A stretch of DNA of 64,000 bases. Origin: Carya illinoinensis (taxonomy: Eukaryota; Streptophyta; Magnoliopsida; Fagales; Juglandaceae). A program made the position numbers and the translations under genes. The notes beneath the pieces were generated by a model. The model ran no database searches, had not been told where the DNA came from, and was given only the letters and a program-made list of their open reading frames with translations. Location: contig NC_056752.1 of NCBI RefSeq assembly GCF_018687715.1, forward strand, positions 10,616,001 through 10,680,000. Direction: 5' to 3'. Each line of letters starts with the position of its first letter. Position 1 is the stretch's first letter. Below are positions 12,301 through 24,617 of this stretch, piece after piece.

Positions 12301-13708
12301 AACTTATGACAAGTCGAATGGAGTTTTATTAAGTGTGTAATGCAGAAATTGAGCTTTCATGCACATATTATTCATTTGTTTATGACTTGTATCAGGTCAG
12401 TTTCTTATCAAGTTCTTTTTAATGGAGTTCCAATAGATGCAATTCACCCAACTCGTGGGCAGAGACATGGATGTCTTCTTTCTCCTTATATATATATATA
12501 TATATATATTATGATGAGTTGCTCTCTTCAATGTTGCGAGAAGTTGAAACATTAGGCCTAATAAAGGGCATTCATATTTTTAATAGGGCTCCATGAACTA
12601 ATCATTTGTTTCTTGTTAATGATAACATCATTTTCAATTAAGTTTCAATTTATGCCAATGATCATATTCAGTATATTTTATCAGCTTATGAGGAAGCTTT
12701 AGGGTAGCAAGTTAACAAGATGAAAACTAAATTGCTTTTCAGTAAAAACACTAGGAAGTGCAAATTGTGCAAGTTGTTAAGACAAGCTGGGGAGTGTAAA
12801 CTATTCAACACTATGCTCAAAAACTTACTTTACCTTCATTTGTTAGTCATTCAAAATATCATACTTTACAAGATATAAAAGAGAATATTTGGGCTAAGTT
12901 ACAAGGGTGGAGATAACGACTTTTATCATAGGTAGGATGTAAAATACTCATTAAGATTGTTGTACAAACAATTCCAACTTAGACCATGAGTTGTTTTAAG
13001 TTGCCTAAGGGTTTCTACAAGGATTTTGAGACTTTGATTGCCAGATTCTGGTGGAGACAATGTGATCAAGATAGGAGGGTTCAATGGATTAATTGGCAGA
13101 AATTTTGTAGTTCAAAACTTAGAATTATAGGTTTATGGAATTTAGAAGTTTTTAATTTAGCTCTATTGGCAAAACAATGATGGCAACTCCTTCATAACTA
13201 TGCTTCTCTGTTTTACAAAGTGCTTAAGGCTAAGTATTTCCAAAACAGTGATTTCTTTATCGTTCAACTATGGGCTCTAATCTTCTTTTGTGTGGAGTAT
13301 TTATGATGCTAAATCAGTTTTACAGACAAACTGTATCTAGAGGATTGGGCAAGGGAATCAGATCTATATTTGGAGTAATAATTGGTTACCATATTCTCCT
13401 AGTAAATAGGTACTCACTAAATGCAATATCTAACAATGCAAGTACATTTTAATGAGCTCTTGGATAATTCTTCTCCTGGCAAGTGGAATGTTGGTTTAGT
13501 AAGACATATTTTTCTCCCTTTTTATGCTAATTTAATTTTGAATATTCTATTATTTTTGCATGGGGTGTTGACCATTTGTTATGGAGTTGTACTAGGAATA
13601 GGTTGTTTAGCGTCAAAACAGCTTATGTAGTGGTACTAGAAATGGGTTATTTCGCATCAAAACAGCTTATCATGTAGTTTTGAGTCTTAGTAATATTGTT
13701 GAGGCTGG
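9300..13708 (+). mobile_element. Degenerate L1-type LINE, 5' part (ORF1, endonuclease, RT)
   Basis: Reading across frames gives plant L1 segments in the usual order. 9330-9720 resembles the DUF4283 part of ORF1 (NGPWTFYNNLVAMVDYD, then LPSELWFNLRSS). 10740-11220 resembles the AP endonuclease (GGICLFWLNEV, VYGHPK). 11840-12560 resembles the reverse transcriptase (LGPDGLPPLF, CVFVPGRLIMGNIL, IKLDMSK, FNGVP...TRGQRHGCLLSPY). 12980-13180 is the thumb/maturase-like stretch (SCFKLPKGFYKDFETLIARFWW). Stops and shifts are frequent throughout, so it is long dead. It stops abruptly at 13708 inside a sequence typical of the linker before the zf-RVT domain, and resumes near 21350, because element C inserted there. 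Confidence 0.8.
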
Positions 13709-14075
13709 TGTGACGCCCATAAACCTCCGCTTGGCATATAACAGAGATTTAGAATGTCGGGACATGCAACATAAGATTACATACTCCCATCATAACATTT
13801 AATATGTAATGAATCCTAGACTATAACTAGTAGTATGCAATAATCGCAGTAGAATAAGGGTGAATAATTATAATTTATGCTTGGATTTAAAACATTCCAA
13901 TAGTATTAATATTCATAACGAGTTCAAACGATAAGGTACCATATTCTCAATACAAAATACTTAAATAATAAGTCTCCATAATTAGATCAACTCCTTTATA
14001 CGCTTTAAGGTACTAAGGAATAGAGCTATAAACATTAAAATAAGATCTAATATTCAATAGAGGTCTGGCTCCTCT

Positions 14076-14135
14076 TCAATCAATCGGATCCACTAGTCCA
14101 TCCTGCTCGTCCTCGTCTGGTCCTGATACAACATC
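14076..14135 (-). other. Conserved acidic reading frame in element C
   Basis: Frame reading DVVSGPDEDEQDGLVDPID then TGA, aligned without gaps to DLVTGPEGESGADQLDTID-stop of element B: seven identities plus several acidic-for-acidic and V/L swaps in 19 positions, same distance to the stop. The residues just upstream (YHSSR in C, YHFSR in B) also align in frame. Confidence 0.3.
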
Positions 14136-16127
14136 TCGAGAGGAATGGTAATACGTCCACAAGGGGTGAGATTTACTTGAAATCTCAATAAATAACAACC
14201 AACTTGCACATAGATAAGATATGCATGATTAATGATAAACATGAGATGCATTCTATGCAGAAAATTAGTATTTGTCTCCCATCTAGATTCCTCAACTTTT
14301 TAGAAAAACTTTGAGGTAAATTATTTTACAGAGAAAATTTTCTTAATTCGACTTTAAAAATATAACATTTCATCATCGTTAAGTATCATTAACAATCACA
14401 CTAATATTAACACCATGACGTATGGTATCATCACAGTACTCCATATGCACTGTGAGTGCCTGTTGGTGATCGTAATATAATTCATGTTAAAACTATGTTG
14501 TTTGCAAACTCGTTCTCATTGCATTGATAATATAACATAATATTATTATAATATCATAATATCATAACATAAACACCTATCAGCCTTATGTGTCATAAAA
14601 TCTTAACTTCGTTCTAGCGTTCTTTAAAAAAAAAAACTCATTTGTAGGCCATAGACTGTTCTTCATCTACCTAAAGGTTACCACTCTATTTTTACTCACT
14701 CTAAAATGGACAAATGAGTTCTACTAGGATAAATCTCCATCCTAACTTTTGGAGTCATGGCAAAAATTAAGTTTTCATGCTATACTTAAAAGTGTTTTTT
14801 ATGACATGCGTTTATAAGCATGCTTCATGTGAAAATGATAATTTTATAAAAATAAAATGGCTCAAATGATTAAAATTACACATGTCAACAAGTAGTCATG
14901 CACTCAATGTATCATGTCACATGATATTTCATACTCAAATTACATTTATATCATGAATGTATCATTTACCAATAAATTATAAATAAATTATTTAAGTGTA
15001 AGTTAGTGGTCAACTTACGAATTGTTCGGATTTGAAAAAATTATAGCAGCTGTAAATAAGGTTATACTAAGTTAGGATTCGAGCTTTTAAGAAAGATTTT
15101 CAGAATTAAAAGGGTTCAAATATTAGTATTTACAAAAATACTCCTAAACTTTTTAAAATTACTATTAAGTTCTTAAATTTTCACTATTTGCAAATAAGTT
15201 ACAAAATTAACCAAACTTCATAAACCTTACAATTTCTATATTCTAAAACCATCTATGCTTTTATAATTTTAAGAATCAATGTGCAACTATTCTAATCACA
15301 CCCAACCCGTGGTATGCATTCCATTAATGCCTAAGTGTGATTTTAACTAATAAACCCCTATGAATGCTTGTGTGCTTCATTTCATCAAATGCCATGAATA
15401 CTTATAACCTTAATTAAAAATTAAAGACTTAAGTCTAGGTCATACAAGTTTATCTCAACACTTAAACATGGCTCCAGACCTTAATCACTATTAAAGCATT
15501 CATTAAGTATACATGATGTTTCTAGTTTTATTCACCAAGAGATGTTTAAAAAATGTAATCAAATAATGTATTTTCATTCTTATCCCAATCACAAGACTTT
15601 TCTAAATGCACATTATTCAAGCGTAGGTAAAATAACCAAAACTTCATAAGTCAAGCATAAATTAATCAAAATCATGCATGCTTAGATGATCAATACAAGA
15701 TAGAATTAAAGTCTATTATGACATAATTCTAACTTCAAAAATTAAACCTTTAAAATTCATTCTAAGACATTATTGAATCATATAAAATTAAATGAACACA
15801 TGCCACAACTAAAATTTCAACCCAAAATAATTCATATCCTCCAAACACCAAATCTGTCACAGTTTTGATCTAAGCATGGTAACTTCATCAAACTCAATTA
15901 AAAATTATTCTCATGGAATAAATTAAAGACTAACATGCTAAGCTAATACTAAACAAAGATTGGTGTAAGGTTACTTACAAAATTTCGTGGTCCTTAAAAC
16001 TCCCAACAAAAGAACACTCAAGAACTCTCAACAAGTTCACTTGATTTCACTTTATTGTTCACTAAGTGAAGAAAAGCTCTCAAGAACTTAAGAGGAGGCT
16101 TGGAGGAGAGGTGTGGAGAGATGAGAA

Positions 16128-16150
16128 AGTGAGGGAGGTATTTATAGGCT
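16128..16150 (-). promoter_or_regulatory. TATA box inside element C
   Basis: Minus-strand CCTATAAATACC with a CT-rich segment downstream (16085-16125). It looks like the promoter of an LTR-type element read toward 13709. Confidence 0.45.
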
Positions 16151-17903
16151 TCAAGAGGAGAGGGGACGTTGGCCTTGGCTGAAGGAGGGCTTGGTGATTG
16201 GTTGAGTGGGCAGTCAAGTATGGTGGTGAGATTATTCTAGCATATGTTATCACTTGTGCAGGTGAATAGTATTCAAACCTCCAAGATTTCTTTATTTCAG
16301 ATGCTGCAAGGTTCTAAGTGGGTGCAGATGCTGCCATGGTGTGACAAAAAGAAGAAGAAGAAAAAAAGAATAAAAAAAGGCATAAAGTCATGCCATGATG
16401 CCACCGGGTAGTAGTCTAAAAATCTGGACAGATTTTCATCCCATGCTTGCATCACTTTTGATGGCTGGTTTGGGCAGGTACAATGACAACTATTGATGGC
16501 CCTTTTAGGTGGTGAAAGGTAGAGGGATTGGTTGCCAATTGATGATGTGTATACAGCTCATGGAAGGGAGTGAAGTGAAGTGGTTGTCAAGTGATACCTA
16601 GTGCCAATGCCAATCATTTTTGGCATTTCCTTGGGAAAACATTGGTCAATACTTTATGATGGCTTTGAAGGGTTCATGAGAATTGTAGGGAAAGAGAGGT
16701 GGCGTGTGGTGTTGTCTCAACCAAGAGTAGAAATTCAAACAAATACAATGCTACTTGGTTTGGCTTCTACTAGGCTTTTAATGGAATCGGTTGGGTCTTT
16801 TTGATTTGGTTTCTTAGAGCTAATTTGTCCAACAATCAAATTGAACTAAGAGGGATAATGCGATATGTTAAAAGGTGAAAATTCCCTTGAGAAGATGGTG
16901 CAAAAGGCGTGGGCTAGGAAGCTGATTTGGTGCAAAGTGCATGAACATGCACATGTGTGTCAATTGTAGTGATTTGGCCATTGACATGTCTCTGCCTCTA
17001 TTGACATGTTTTGGATCAAATCTAAACTTCTAATTTGATCTAAGAATAAAACAAATCAGTAATAAAATCAATAAATTTCAGATCAAAAAATGTGAAAAAT
17101 ATTTATAAGGAAAATTAAATTTAAAACATGGTTTAGAGGTCACTAATCATGCATAAGTTGATTAATACATTAACCCAAGTTAGAAGCTTAATTAGGGTCA
17201 AGTGTATACCTTAGGAGCAGGGGTACTTCTTGGGCTTGAGGAAAACCAATAGTATGGTGTATGTGAGCTTCAATTAGGAGTGTAAAAATGAAAGATAGGG
17301 ATTTTGGGCCTTGTTGGACATGTAGGGCTATTTATGTAAGTCTCTTGGTTGTGAGCTCTTGGTGTGGGTCATTGAGTGGACCTTATGTACAGGTTTTAGG
17401 ACTCATATAAGGCCTCAAAGGTCTAGTGAGATTGGGTCAAAATTATGTCTTTCTATGGTTGGGCCAAGGGCGTCTACTAATACCAAGTTAGACCCAAGGC
17501 TTCAAGCCTTCTCTAAGTTTGGGCCTATTTTCTAAGGCTTGCCAAGAAAGGCCTAAGCTTCTTAAATCCATATGGGTCTTGGCTTATGACATCTATTCTT
17601 AACCCACATCCTTAGTGTAACAGCCCGCTAGAAATTCAATTGTGAAATTTCTATTAACTTTAAGAACCTCGTGAAAACCCCATAAGTTTTCATGAATCCA
17701 TTAATCATATAGGTTTTTGTCTAACTACATAGTTAGTGTTATTATTTACTATGGTATCATAAGTGTGTTTTTGATTATTGGAGATAGTTAGAAGTGTCAA
17801 AATGTATTATGGTTTGTGCCATTAGACTCGGAGGGTTATTTAAAGTCTTATGGCGCAATAACATTTTTTCATATTTTCGGTCAAAACGTCTGTTTAAAAC
17901 TGT

Positions 17904-18077
17904 AGATATTATTGGATAAAAAGAAATATCTTGAGGTAATTTTCATGAATATTATTGGGTAAAAATATTTTGAGTTGATTTTTATAGATATTATTAGATA
18001 AAAATATCTTAAGTTGATTTTTTGTAGATACTATTGGATAGAATATTATGAGATAATCTTTTATAGATATTTTGGGT
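17904..18077. repeat. 40-bp tandem repeat in element B (about 4 units)
   Basis: Units of 39-42 bp begin GATATTATTGGATAAAAA or a close variant and end GATTTTTATA. Element A has only about two equivalents (8380-8460), the reverse of the situation at the neighbouring 32-bp repeat. Confidence 0.8.
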
Positions 18078-19980
18078 AGGAGAAAACTACACTCAACTCT
18101 CAACTCCAGCCTCATCTCTTCTATATCTCATCCATAATTATCTCCAGCCACCTCTCCCCACGAAATTATCTTCAATTACACCTTCCAATAAAAGATTATC
18201 AAACACTCTCTCTCGGACAGCTTTAAGAGGTCTTTTGCACGCCCATTTCGAAGCTGTTGTAAGTGTTTTATCATAAAGTCTCCTTCATATAAGTTGTTCC
18301 TTTTTGAGTCTAGTTTACATGGATATCTTATTTGCCCCATTTGAAGATCATTTGGTCAGTCAAATATTATGTAAACTATAGAAAGGTCATTCTGGGAGAT
18401 AAACTGGAGAATATGTTATAGTTTAGAGTTTTTGACCAAGCTAATGGATAGATATTGGTGAGAAATTTTTATGGAGTATTGTTGACATGTATATATGACT
18501 ATTGGTTGAGTAGTTTTGCATGATTAAAGGTTTTGATGAAATATTTTCTTAGATTTAGAAACTTAGAAACTGGAAGAGGAAAAACAGTTTCTGTTTTGAG
18601 AAAGTTTAACTCTTTGGTGGTCTAAACCTATTCTAATGACTTTAATAATTTTATTGGAGGATCCTAAGTATCTTATATACATGTTATATTATTATTTTAA
18701 AGATATTTGATGTTAGTTTCAAAGATATGAAATTTTATGCAAAGAGATATTCAAATAAGCCAAAGTGTGGATATTCTTGGCTAAATTTATGTTTTGGTTA
18801 ATTTCTAACCATGTGATCTTGAATTAGAAACTTATATATGTTTTAGGACATCTTTTTAAACCATGTGATGGTTTGGTTTGAAGATCATATATTTATAAGT
18901 CATAGATCAAGAGATTTATTAAAACTAGTTGAGGAAAAAGTTTCTGTTTTTGGACTAAGTGTAAAACCAAAAACTCCAAATGTTATTTTGTGATTTTAGT
19001 GACTTTAGTTTGATGATTTAAAACATGGTTGATGTTAGGATGATATTATGAATATGTTAGAAGTAAGATTTGATTTTTGAAATTCTTGGAGATGTTTTGA
19101 TTTAAGGTCAAAACTTGTGATTCAAGTGCTTGGATCTTTTTACAAAAAAGTTTGGTGTTAATTATTAGCTTTTTCTAAATGAATGTTTTAAGTATGATTT
19201 TGAATTTAGGATTGGAAGATGTTTGTTGCAAAATTTTGGTTTAAGCATGAGTTTTGAAATTGGAAGGAATTGCAACAAAAATTAAGGGAAATGGCCTATG
19301 GATGTTTCGGCCATAATGTGTTCTTCATAGTTGTGTTTTGTTTTAAATTTTTCTGAGTTGATATTTAAATTTAGGACAAAATTTACATGAAGAATGTAAA
19401 TTTTGGAAACTTTTGGAGTTAGTATGCAAAATCCTTAAGTTATGGGTAAAACGGTCATTTTCCCACATGTAGAGAGTAAAATGAAAATTTTACTCTTTAA
19501 GTTAGTATTTTCCATATTTCAAATTATTAGTGATTTAGTTCTAACTTTTAGAATCACTAATTACAGTTTCTCGTGATCGCACTTGAAGTTTTATAAGAAA
19601 CGCGGAGATCGAGGTAAGTTAGCTTTTAACTTACTAGCAGTCTACTATGTATGTGTGCTAAGTAAAGGAACTACAGTGTATATATGTATGTTATCATATA
19701 TGTCATGCCATGCCAAGTTATCACGTAATTGTCTATTATACAGAATTTATTCTGTCATCAATTTTTATCTGTTACATAATATATTCTGTCATGTATTACT
19801 GTACATTACAAGTATGTCATGTTAAATATGTTGTCTATTATATGTTATGCCATGTTACGAAATGTTTTTATCTCAAGTTGGTCATGTATTTCAAGTTATG
19901 TTCAAATCACGTTATGTTACGTCAGGGCTCCAGTCCTTTCATTTTCCAGTCACGTTTCATCTTGAATACATTCAATTTGT

Positions 19981-20464
19981 GTAGAATACATGGGGCCACA
20001 ACAACTGTGGAGTATGTATTTAACTGCATTGTGATGTGTAGAATACATGGGGCCACAACAACTGTGGAGTATGTATATTTCATGTTAAGTCAAACTTGTG
20101 TAGAATACATGGGGCCACAACAACTGTGGAGTATGTATTTTTCATGTTAAGTCAAGTTTGTGTAGAATACATGGGGCCACAACAACTATGGAATATGTAT
20201 TTACACGTAGAATACATGGGGCCACAACAACTGTGGAGTATGTATTTAAGTAGTTAAAGAATAAGTTTCCGTAGAATACATGGGGCCACAACAACTGTGG
20301 AGTATGTATTTACACGTAGAATACATGAGGCCAAAACAACTGTGGAGTATGTATTTTTCATGTTAAGTCAAGTTTGTATAGAATACATGGGACCACAACA
20401 ACTGTGGAGTATGTATTTACACGTAGAATACATGGGGCCACAACAACTGTGGAGTATGTATTTT
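19981..20464. repeat. Hairpin-forming minisatellite in element B (9 units)
   Basis: Nine units with the core GTAGAATACATGGGGCCACA...GTGGAGTATGTATT, the reverse complement of the A array. Spacers again switch between a long AAGTCAAGTTTGT type and a short TACAC type. A few units carry changes in the inner stem (for example CCAAAACAACTGTGG near 20330). Confidence 0.9.
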
Positions 20465-20709
20465 TCATATTAGGTCAAGTTTCAGATCAAGTTTATGTCA
20501 AGTCAAGTTCAGTTCATGTTTCAATTTAAGTTATGTCAATTATGCTATGTTGTACGCCAAGTTATGCTTTAATTACTTATGAATTTGATTATGCATTTAT
20601 GCTTTTACTGTCATGCATGTATCATTAGCTGTGTGAAAGTTTTTTTGTTAACTTACTGAGATTTGTAATCAAATCTCACTTTGGTAGTCCCAACTACCAT
20701 TTCTCCCGA

Positions 20710-20775
20710 ATGGTAGATCTTGTTACAGGACCTGAAGGAGAATCAGGAGCTGATCAACTAGACACAATTGATTAA
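20710..20775 (+). other. Short acidic reading frame in element B
   Basis: ATG at 20710 to TAA at 20773-20775 encodes MVDLVTGPEGESGADQLDTID. The frame is open further upstream (YHFSR before the ATG). See the A and C counterparts. Confidence 0.3.
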
Positions 20776-21349
20776 GCGACGGTGCGACGTCAATGTTAAT
20801 ATAGTAGTTAACGTAAATTACTACTTGTACAATGGAGTTGCATCTTTAGTATTTTTTGGATCATAACCATTTTGGACTAGTGTTGTGATCTACTCAATGG
20901 GTCTTTATGTATGAAGTATGTTTTAAGCATTTGGGATATTTTCAATTTGGTGCATAGTATTGCTAAAGAAAAAAATTATCCGCTGCGAATATTGCATAAT
21001 GTTAGATGCATGTCAGGAACATTGCATCTTATATGTCATGAACGGGGGCAGGTAACCTTGTGTTGCATGTCTCGACGCTTCAAATGTCCGTCCAATCCCA
21101 AACGGAATTTGGGGGCGTCACACTTAGTGATTGGGGGCATAAATAAAATACTGTTGGGCTCACACCTAAATCCATCCATACTTGCCCTTTTTGCTTAGCC
21201 CATTAAGGGTGCCAAGTCTCATTCTTCCATTGGTTTCTTAACAATTAATCAAAATAAAATACTAGAGATCTTCCAATGATACAAAATGTGATTCTCATGC
21301 TAAGATATTCCCAAAAAAAAAAAAAAAGTATTCCAACAATAACAACTTA

Positions 21350-22490
21350 CACTAACTATAATTAAGGGAGCTAACGAGCTTTTTGGGCAGGGTTTTATAA
21401 CTAGATCCAATGTTACTGTTTTGGCTACCAAGCCATTCTAGAAATCTATTTGGAAGTTACATGATCTTAATAAACTGAAGAATTTTATTTGGCGAGCTTG
21501 TGGAGATAGTATGCCTAACAAGCATAAATTATTTGCTAGACATATCATTGCTAATAGCACTTGTGATTTTTGTCAGGAGGTTGTGGAGGAAGCTCTCCAT
21601 GCCTTATTTGCTTGCTCCAATATAAGGCATATATGGGTGCAATATTTTGATTTAGGTAGGTTTAGTTTTGCATAATGTTCTCATTTTTCTATTCTGGTTC
21701 AGAAGTTTATAAGTTATGATGATGGTTTTATCCTTTCGAGATTTTTAACAGTTGCTTAGGGATTATGGAATATTGGAATTTGAAACTTTTTCAATTTACA
21801 AATCTTTTGACAGTTGATATTATTGATAATAGTCTTGATTATATGGAAAATTTTTAGAGTGTACATAATAATTAGAAAATCCACTAACAGCTTTATTAAC
21901 TTTGTTGGCAACGACCACCTTGTGGGAACTAGAAACTTAATTTTGATGTGAATATTTTCCGTTCTATGCACAAATATGGTATTGGAGCTATCTTGCAGAA
22001 TGAGCGAGGTGATTTGATTAGGGCTATGTCTTAAAAGGAATATGGCCTTCTATGCAATGGAAGACATTGAGGCTCATGCTGCCTTGCGGGGGTTGCAAAT
22101 GGTACTTCATTTGGACATTTTAGACTTGATTGTCAAAGATGATTCTATACTTATTGTTGAAGCTAATCATTCAAATTAGGCACAATTCTCCAGGTATAGT
22201 CCTTTGATTATTGAGATTCAATCATTGTTGTCTTATTTCCATACTACAACAATTATTTGCATGCGCATACAAGGGAATAAAGTTGCACGTCTATGGCACG
22301 TCATGCTCGTTTTGTGGATGATACTCTTCAATGATAGCAACAATCTCCTAATTTTCTTTCTAGTTGTTTAGCAGTTGATGTTGCTAGTATTATTAGTGTG
22401 TAAGCTTAGTAGTTATTCTTGTTGTAATTGATGACTCTGTAATTTTTTTAGTCTATACAAATGATTGTTTGATTTCTAAAAAAAAATCTC
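21350..22490 (+). mobile_element. Degenerate L1-type LINE, 3' part (zf-RVT, RNase H, poly-A)
   Basis: Continuation of the LINE split by element C. 21445-21650 is the zf-RVT zinc-binding region (KSIWKLHDLNKLKNFIWRA, then CDFCQEVVEEALHALFACSNIRHIW). 21930-22390 is the RNase H-like domain (KLNFDVN, YGIGAILQNERGDLIRAMS, ALRGLQMVLHLDILDLIV, then VARHARFVDD with shifts). A run of A at 22479-22487 ends it. Many stops and frame changes. Confidence 0.78.
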
Positions 22491-22539
22491 AAAATATAAA
22501 TATTACATCATAAAAGCTCTACTTGTAATTGTAGTAAAA

Positions 22540-23310
22540 CTATGATTGACCATACATATTTCATAAATGCTTGATGAGGTTAGCTTGGAGTTGAGAATGA
22601 GTTCTATTACCTCTAAGACAATGATGTTGCTCAATGAACTTCATAAATTCAAATATATGATCTCGTGAAGCTGGTTCATGGGGAGTAATATCCAGTTATT
22701 CGTAAATGAATTAGTTTGCATCGAGTTGTAGATAACAAATGCACGTTCCATATCTTTCCTTGCTAACTCTTGGGTTGCAGCAAAATATATTCTCTTATTT
22801 TATTGTGGAGTAGTAATTGCTTTCACTAAAATTGTACAAGAAAGATACATACCAGCAACAAGATAACATCCCATTGTATACTCATGACCATTAATTGAGT
22901 AGTTGCATAAAGGAGCACAGCCTTGGGCCCATGCGGCAAATACAAAAAATATATTTAGTACGTTAATGTCATTATGAGGTCCATGTAAACAAAAAAAAAT
23001 GCCATATTCAAAGATCGTAAGACGCAATGGTCTCCTAAATAATAGTTCGTTTATTTACATGACTAGAGTATATACCTTTCAAAACATTAGAACATTTTTT
23101 TTCATTTCCAGTGCATGCAATCAATGCCCCTCAACATTCTTAGAAATCTATGCCATTGTCCAAATCTAGTAATCGTATTATATTTTTGTTGTTTGGAGAC
23201 TTCATGTACTCATCAGGAAAAATTGTCATGATCACCTTAACAAATTTTTTATACTCAACCGTACAGTGCTTTCTCCATTTCTCAAATATTCGTCCATAAG
23301 ATCTGCCATC
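22540..23310 (-). pseudogene. PIF/Harbinger transposase relic
   Basis: On the minus strand, fragments of a plant HARBI1-like nuclease lie in the correct order: EWRKHCTVEYKKFVKVIMTIFPDEYMKSP (about 23200-23280), MLRGIDCMHWK (about 23105-23140, containing the first catalytic Asp), GPHNDINVL (about 22955-22985), CNYSINGHEYTMGCYLVAGMY (22845-22910) and the C-terminal HSQLQANLIKHL (22560-22602). The frame is broken by stops, such as TGA after HWK, and by small shifts, so it is inactive. No terminal repeats or 3-bp target duplication could be paired around it. Confidence 0.75.
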
Positions 23311-24600
23311 ATGCAAGCATCTTAATAGTTGTAGTTATCTTCTGAAGGGAAGACAATCTGAACCTTTCACTTGTATATCTTTTTTAGACAAAATAATCAT
23401 TATAAATTTTTATTACATAATGGATGCGTAAAAATTTATCCCAACCCATTCAGAACTTTCTCTTAAAAGTATTGGGATAATATATTGGTGGTTGAGCAAA
23501 GTAATCATGGAAAAGACATTGATGGCTATCCAATGGATTGCCTCGGACGAATGTACAACGTTGAGTAAGATGATGATGTGAACTAGATACTCCCTGGCTA
23601 GCCCTTCAATCTTATTATACAGTCATTGTTGCAATCATATCAAATTTATTATCTATTTAATATTCATATACAATATGGTCAATACTCCAAGTTGAATCCA
23701 TAAATAATTGAGGATGATGGAATTTCGATATGAAGAGGAAGTATTTAGAACACATGATCTATTTATAAAATTTCAATGAAACTGTCAGTTACAGCAAAAA
23801 AGATGAGTAGTTGGATAAAAAAACAGTTTGGCATAAGAAGAAAATTAAATGGAATTGTAGATATAATTAATGAATAGAATAAAGGTCGGCAAAAGAAGAC
23901 AATTAGATGAAAAACGTAGATATTCTATTAGTAAGTTAAACATTTATATGGAATTTTAGTGATTGTAATCAACGAATTTAGATTTTACCATTAGATTAGG
24001 GAAGAATGACCATTTCAAATATAAGTAAAAACCAATAATTTAATTAAAAAGAACGAAATAATCATTATGTTATTAAATATAAAACTATCGAAAAAGTACA
24101 CGTTATAAATTAGGAGATTAAACACAAAATATATTTTATTTGATTAAAAATAAATATATAATTGGTAAAACTACAAAATATAGCAAAAATAATTTAAATA
24201 AAAATTAATGAAATGTCTGAAATTAATAGTACTTTATTATTATATAGAATTTAGATGGATAATCTAATATGAGACTATATTTTAAGTGGTATATGTAAAA
24301 GGCATAATATATATTAGACAAACTTTGACCAAAGGCCAGGCAAGCTAGTACTAATGCTCTTACTAATAGGTCGGACAAACGTGGGGAGTGGTTTATCTGA
24401 ATTTATTAATTAATAAATTAACTAATATTTTGTGTCTTGAATTGCAATCATTCTTTGTTTTTATGATTTTTTCTTATTATTCATGTATATTCTTCACCCT
24501 TTTAAAATACTCTTTTGTTTTTCAAATAGTTTTTATGTTTTTTGTTATTTTGAATGAGGGTGTTTGAAATAGGACTCTTGTACCACGTGTTGAATTTTAA
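23311..24600. other. Intergenic, AT-rich, nothing recognised
   Basis: May include the decayed 5' half of the Harbinger relic up to about 23560 (WIAFQW-like frames are not convincing). Beyond that only AT-rich sequence. Confidence 0.35.
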
Positions 24601-24617
24601 TTTATTGAATAAAAATT

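Larger units (their letters stand above)
17616..21122 (+). mobile_element. Element B: 3.5-kb inverted copy of A, nested in C
   Basis: Starts TGTAACAGCCCGC and ends GGGGGCGTCACA, flanked by a perfect duplication CTTAG (17611-17615 and 21123-21127). It is nearly collinear with A in reverse orientation along its whole length, for example ATTGAATTTCTAGCGGGC of A against GCCCGCTAGAAATTCAAT of B, and the cDNA-like block CACGAAATTATCTTC. Contents: 40-bp tandem repeat 17904-18077, CTATATCT TATA-like box at 18121, hairpin minisatellite 19981-20464, acidic frame 20710-20775. No transposition genes. Confidence 0.75.
13709..21350 (-). mobile_element. Element C: older relative of A/B, interrupted by B
   Basis: Starts TGTGACGCCC at 13709 and shares with A the order of motifs just inside the end (GGGACATGCAACATAAG, then the AAATCTCAC block and the acidic frame at 14076-14135), but is much diverged. 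Excluding B (17616-21122) it is about 4.1 kb. The far end is uncertain; I place it near 21350, where LINE-like sequence resumes, and found no target duplication. On the minus strand, CCTATAAATACCTCCC at 16128-16150 is a canonical plant TATA box followed by a CT-rich leader-like stretch, which sets the transcription sense of the family. Confidence 0.6.

Noticed and set aside
19710..20150. 146-codon open frame across the B minisatellite
   Set aside because: The frame is a by-product of the repeats (LCRIHGATTTVEYV units), is not kept in the inverted copy A beyond similar chance frames, and has no domain.
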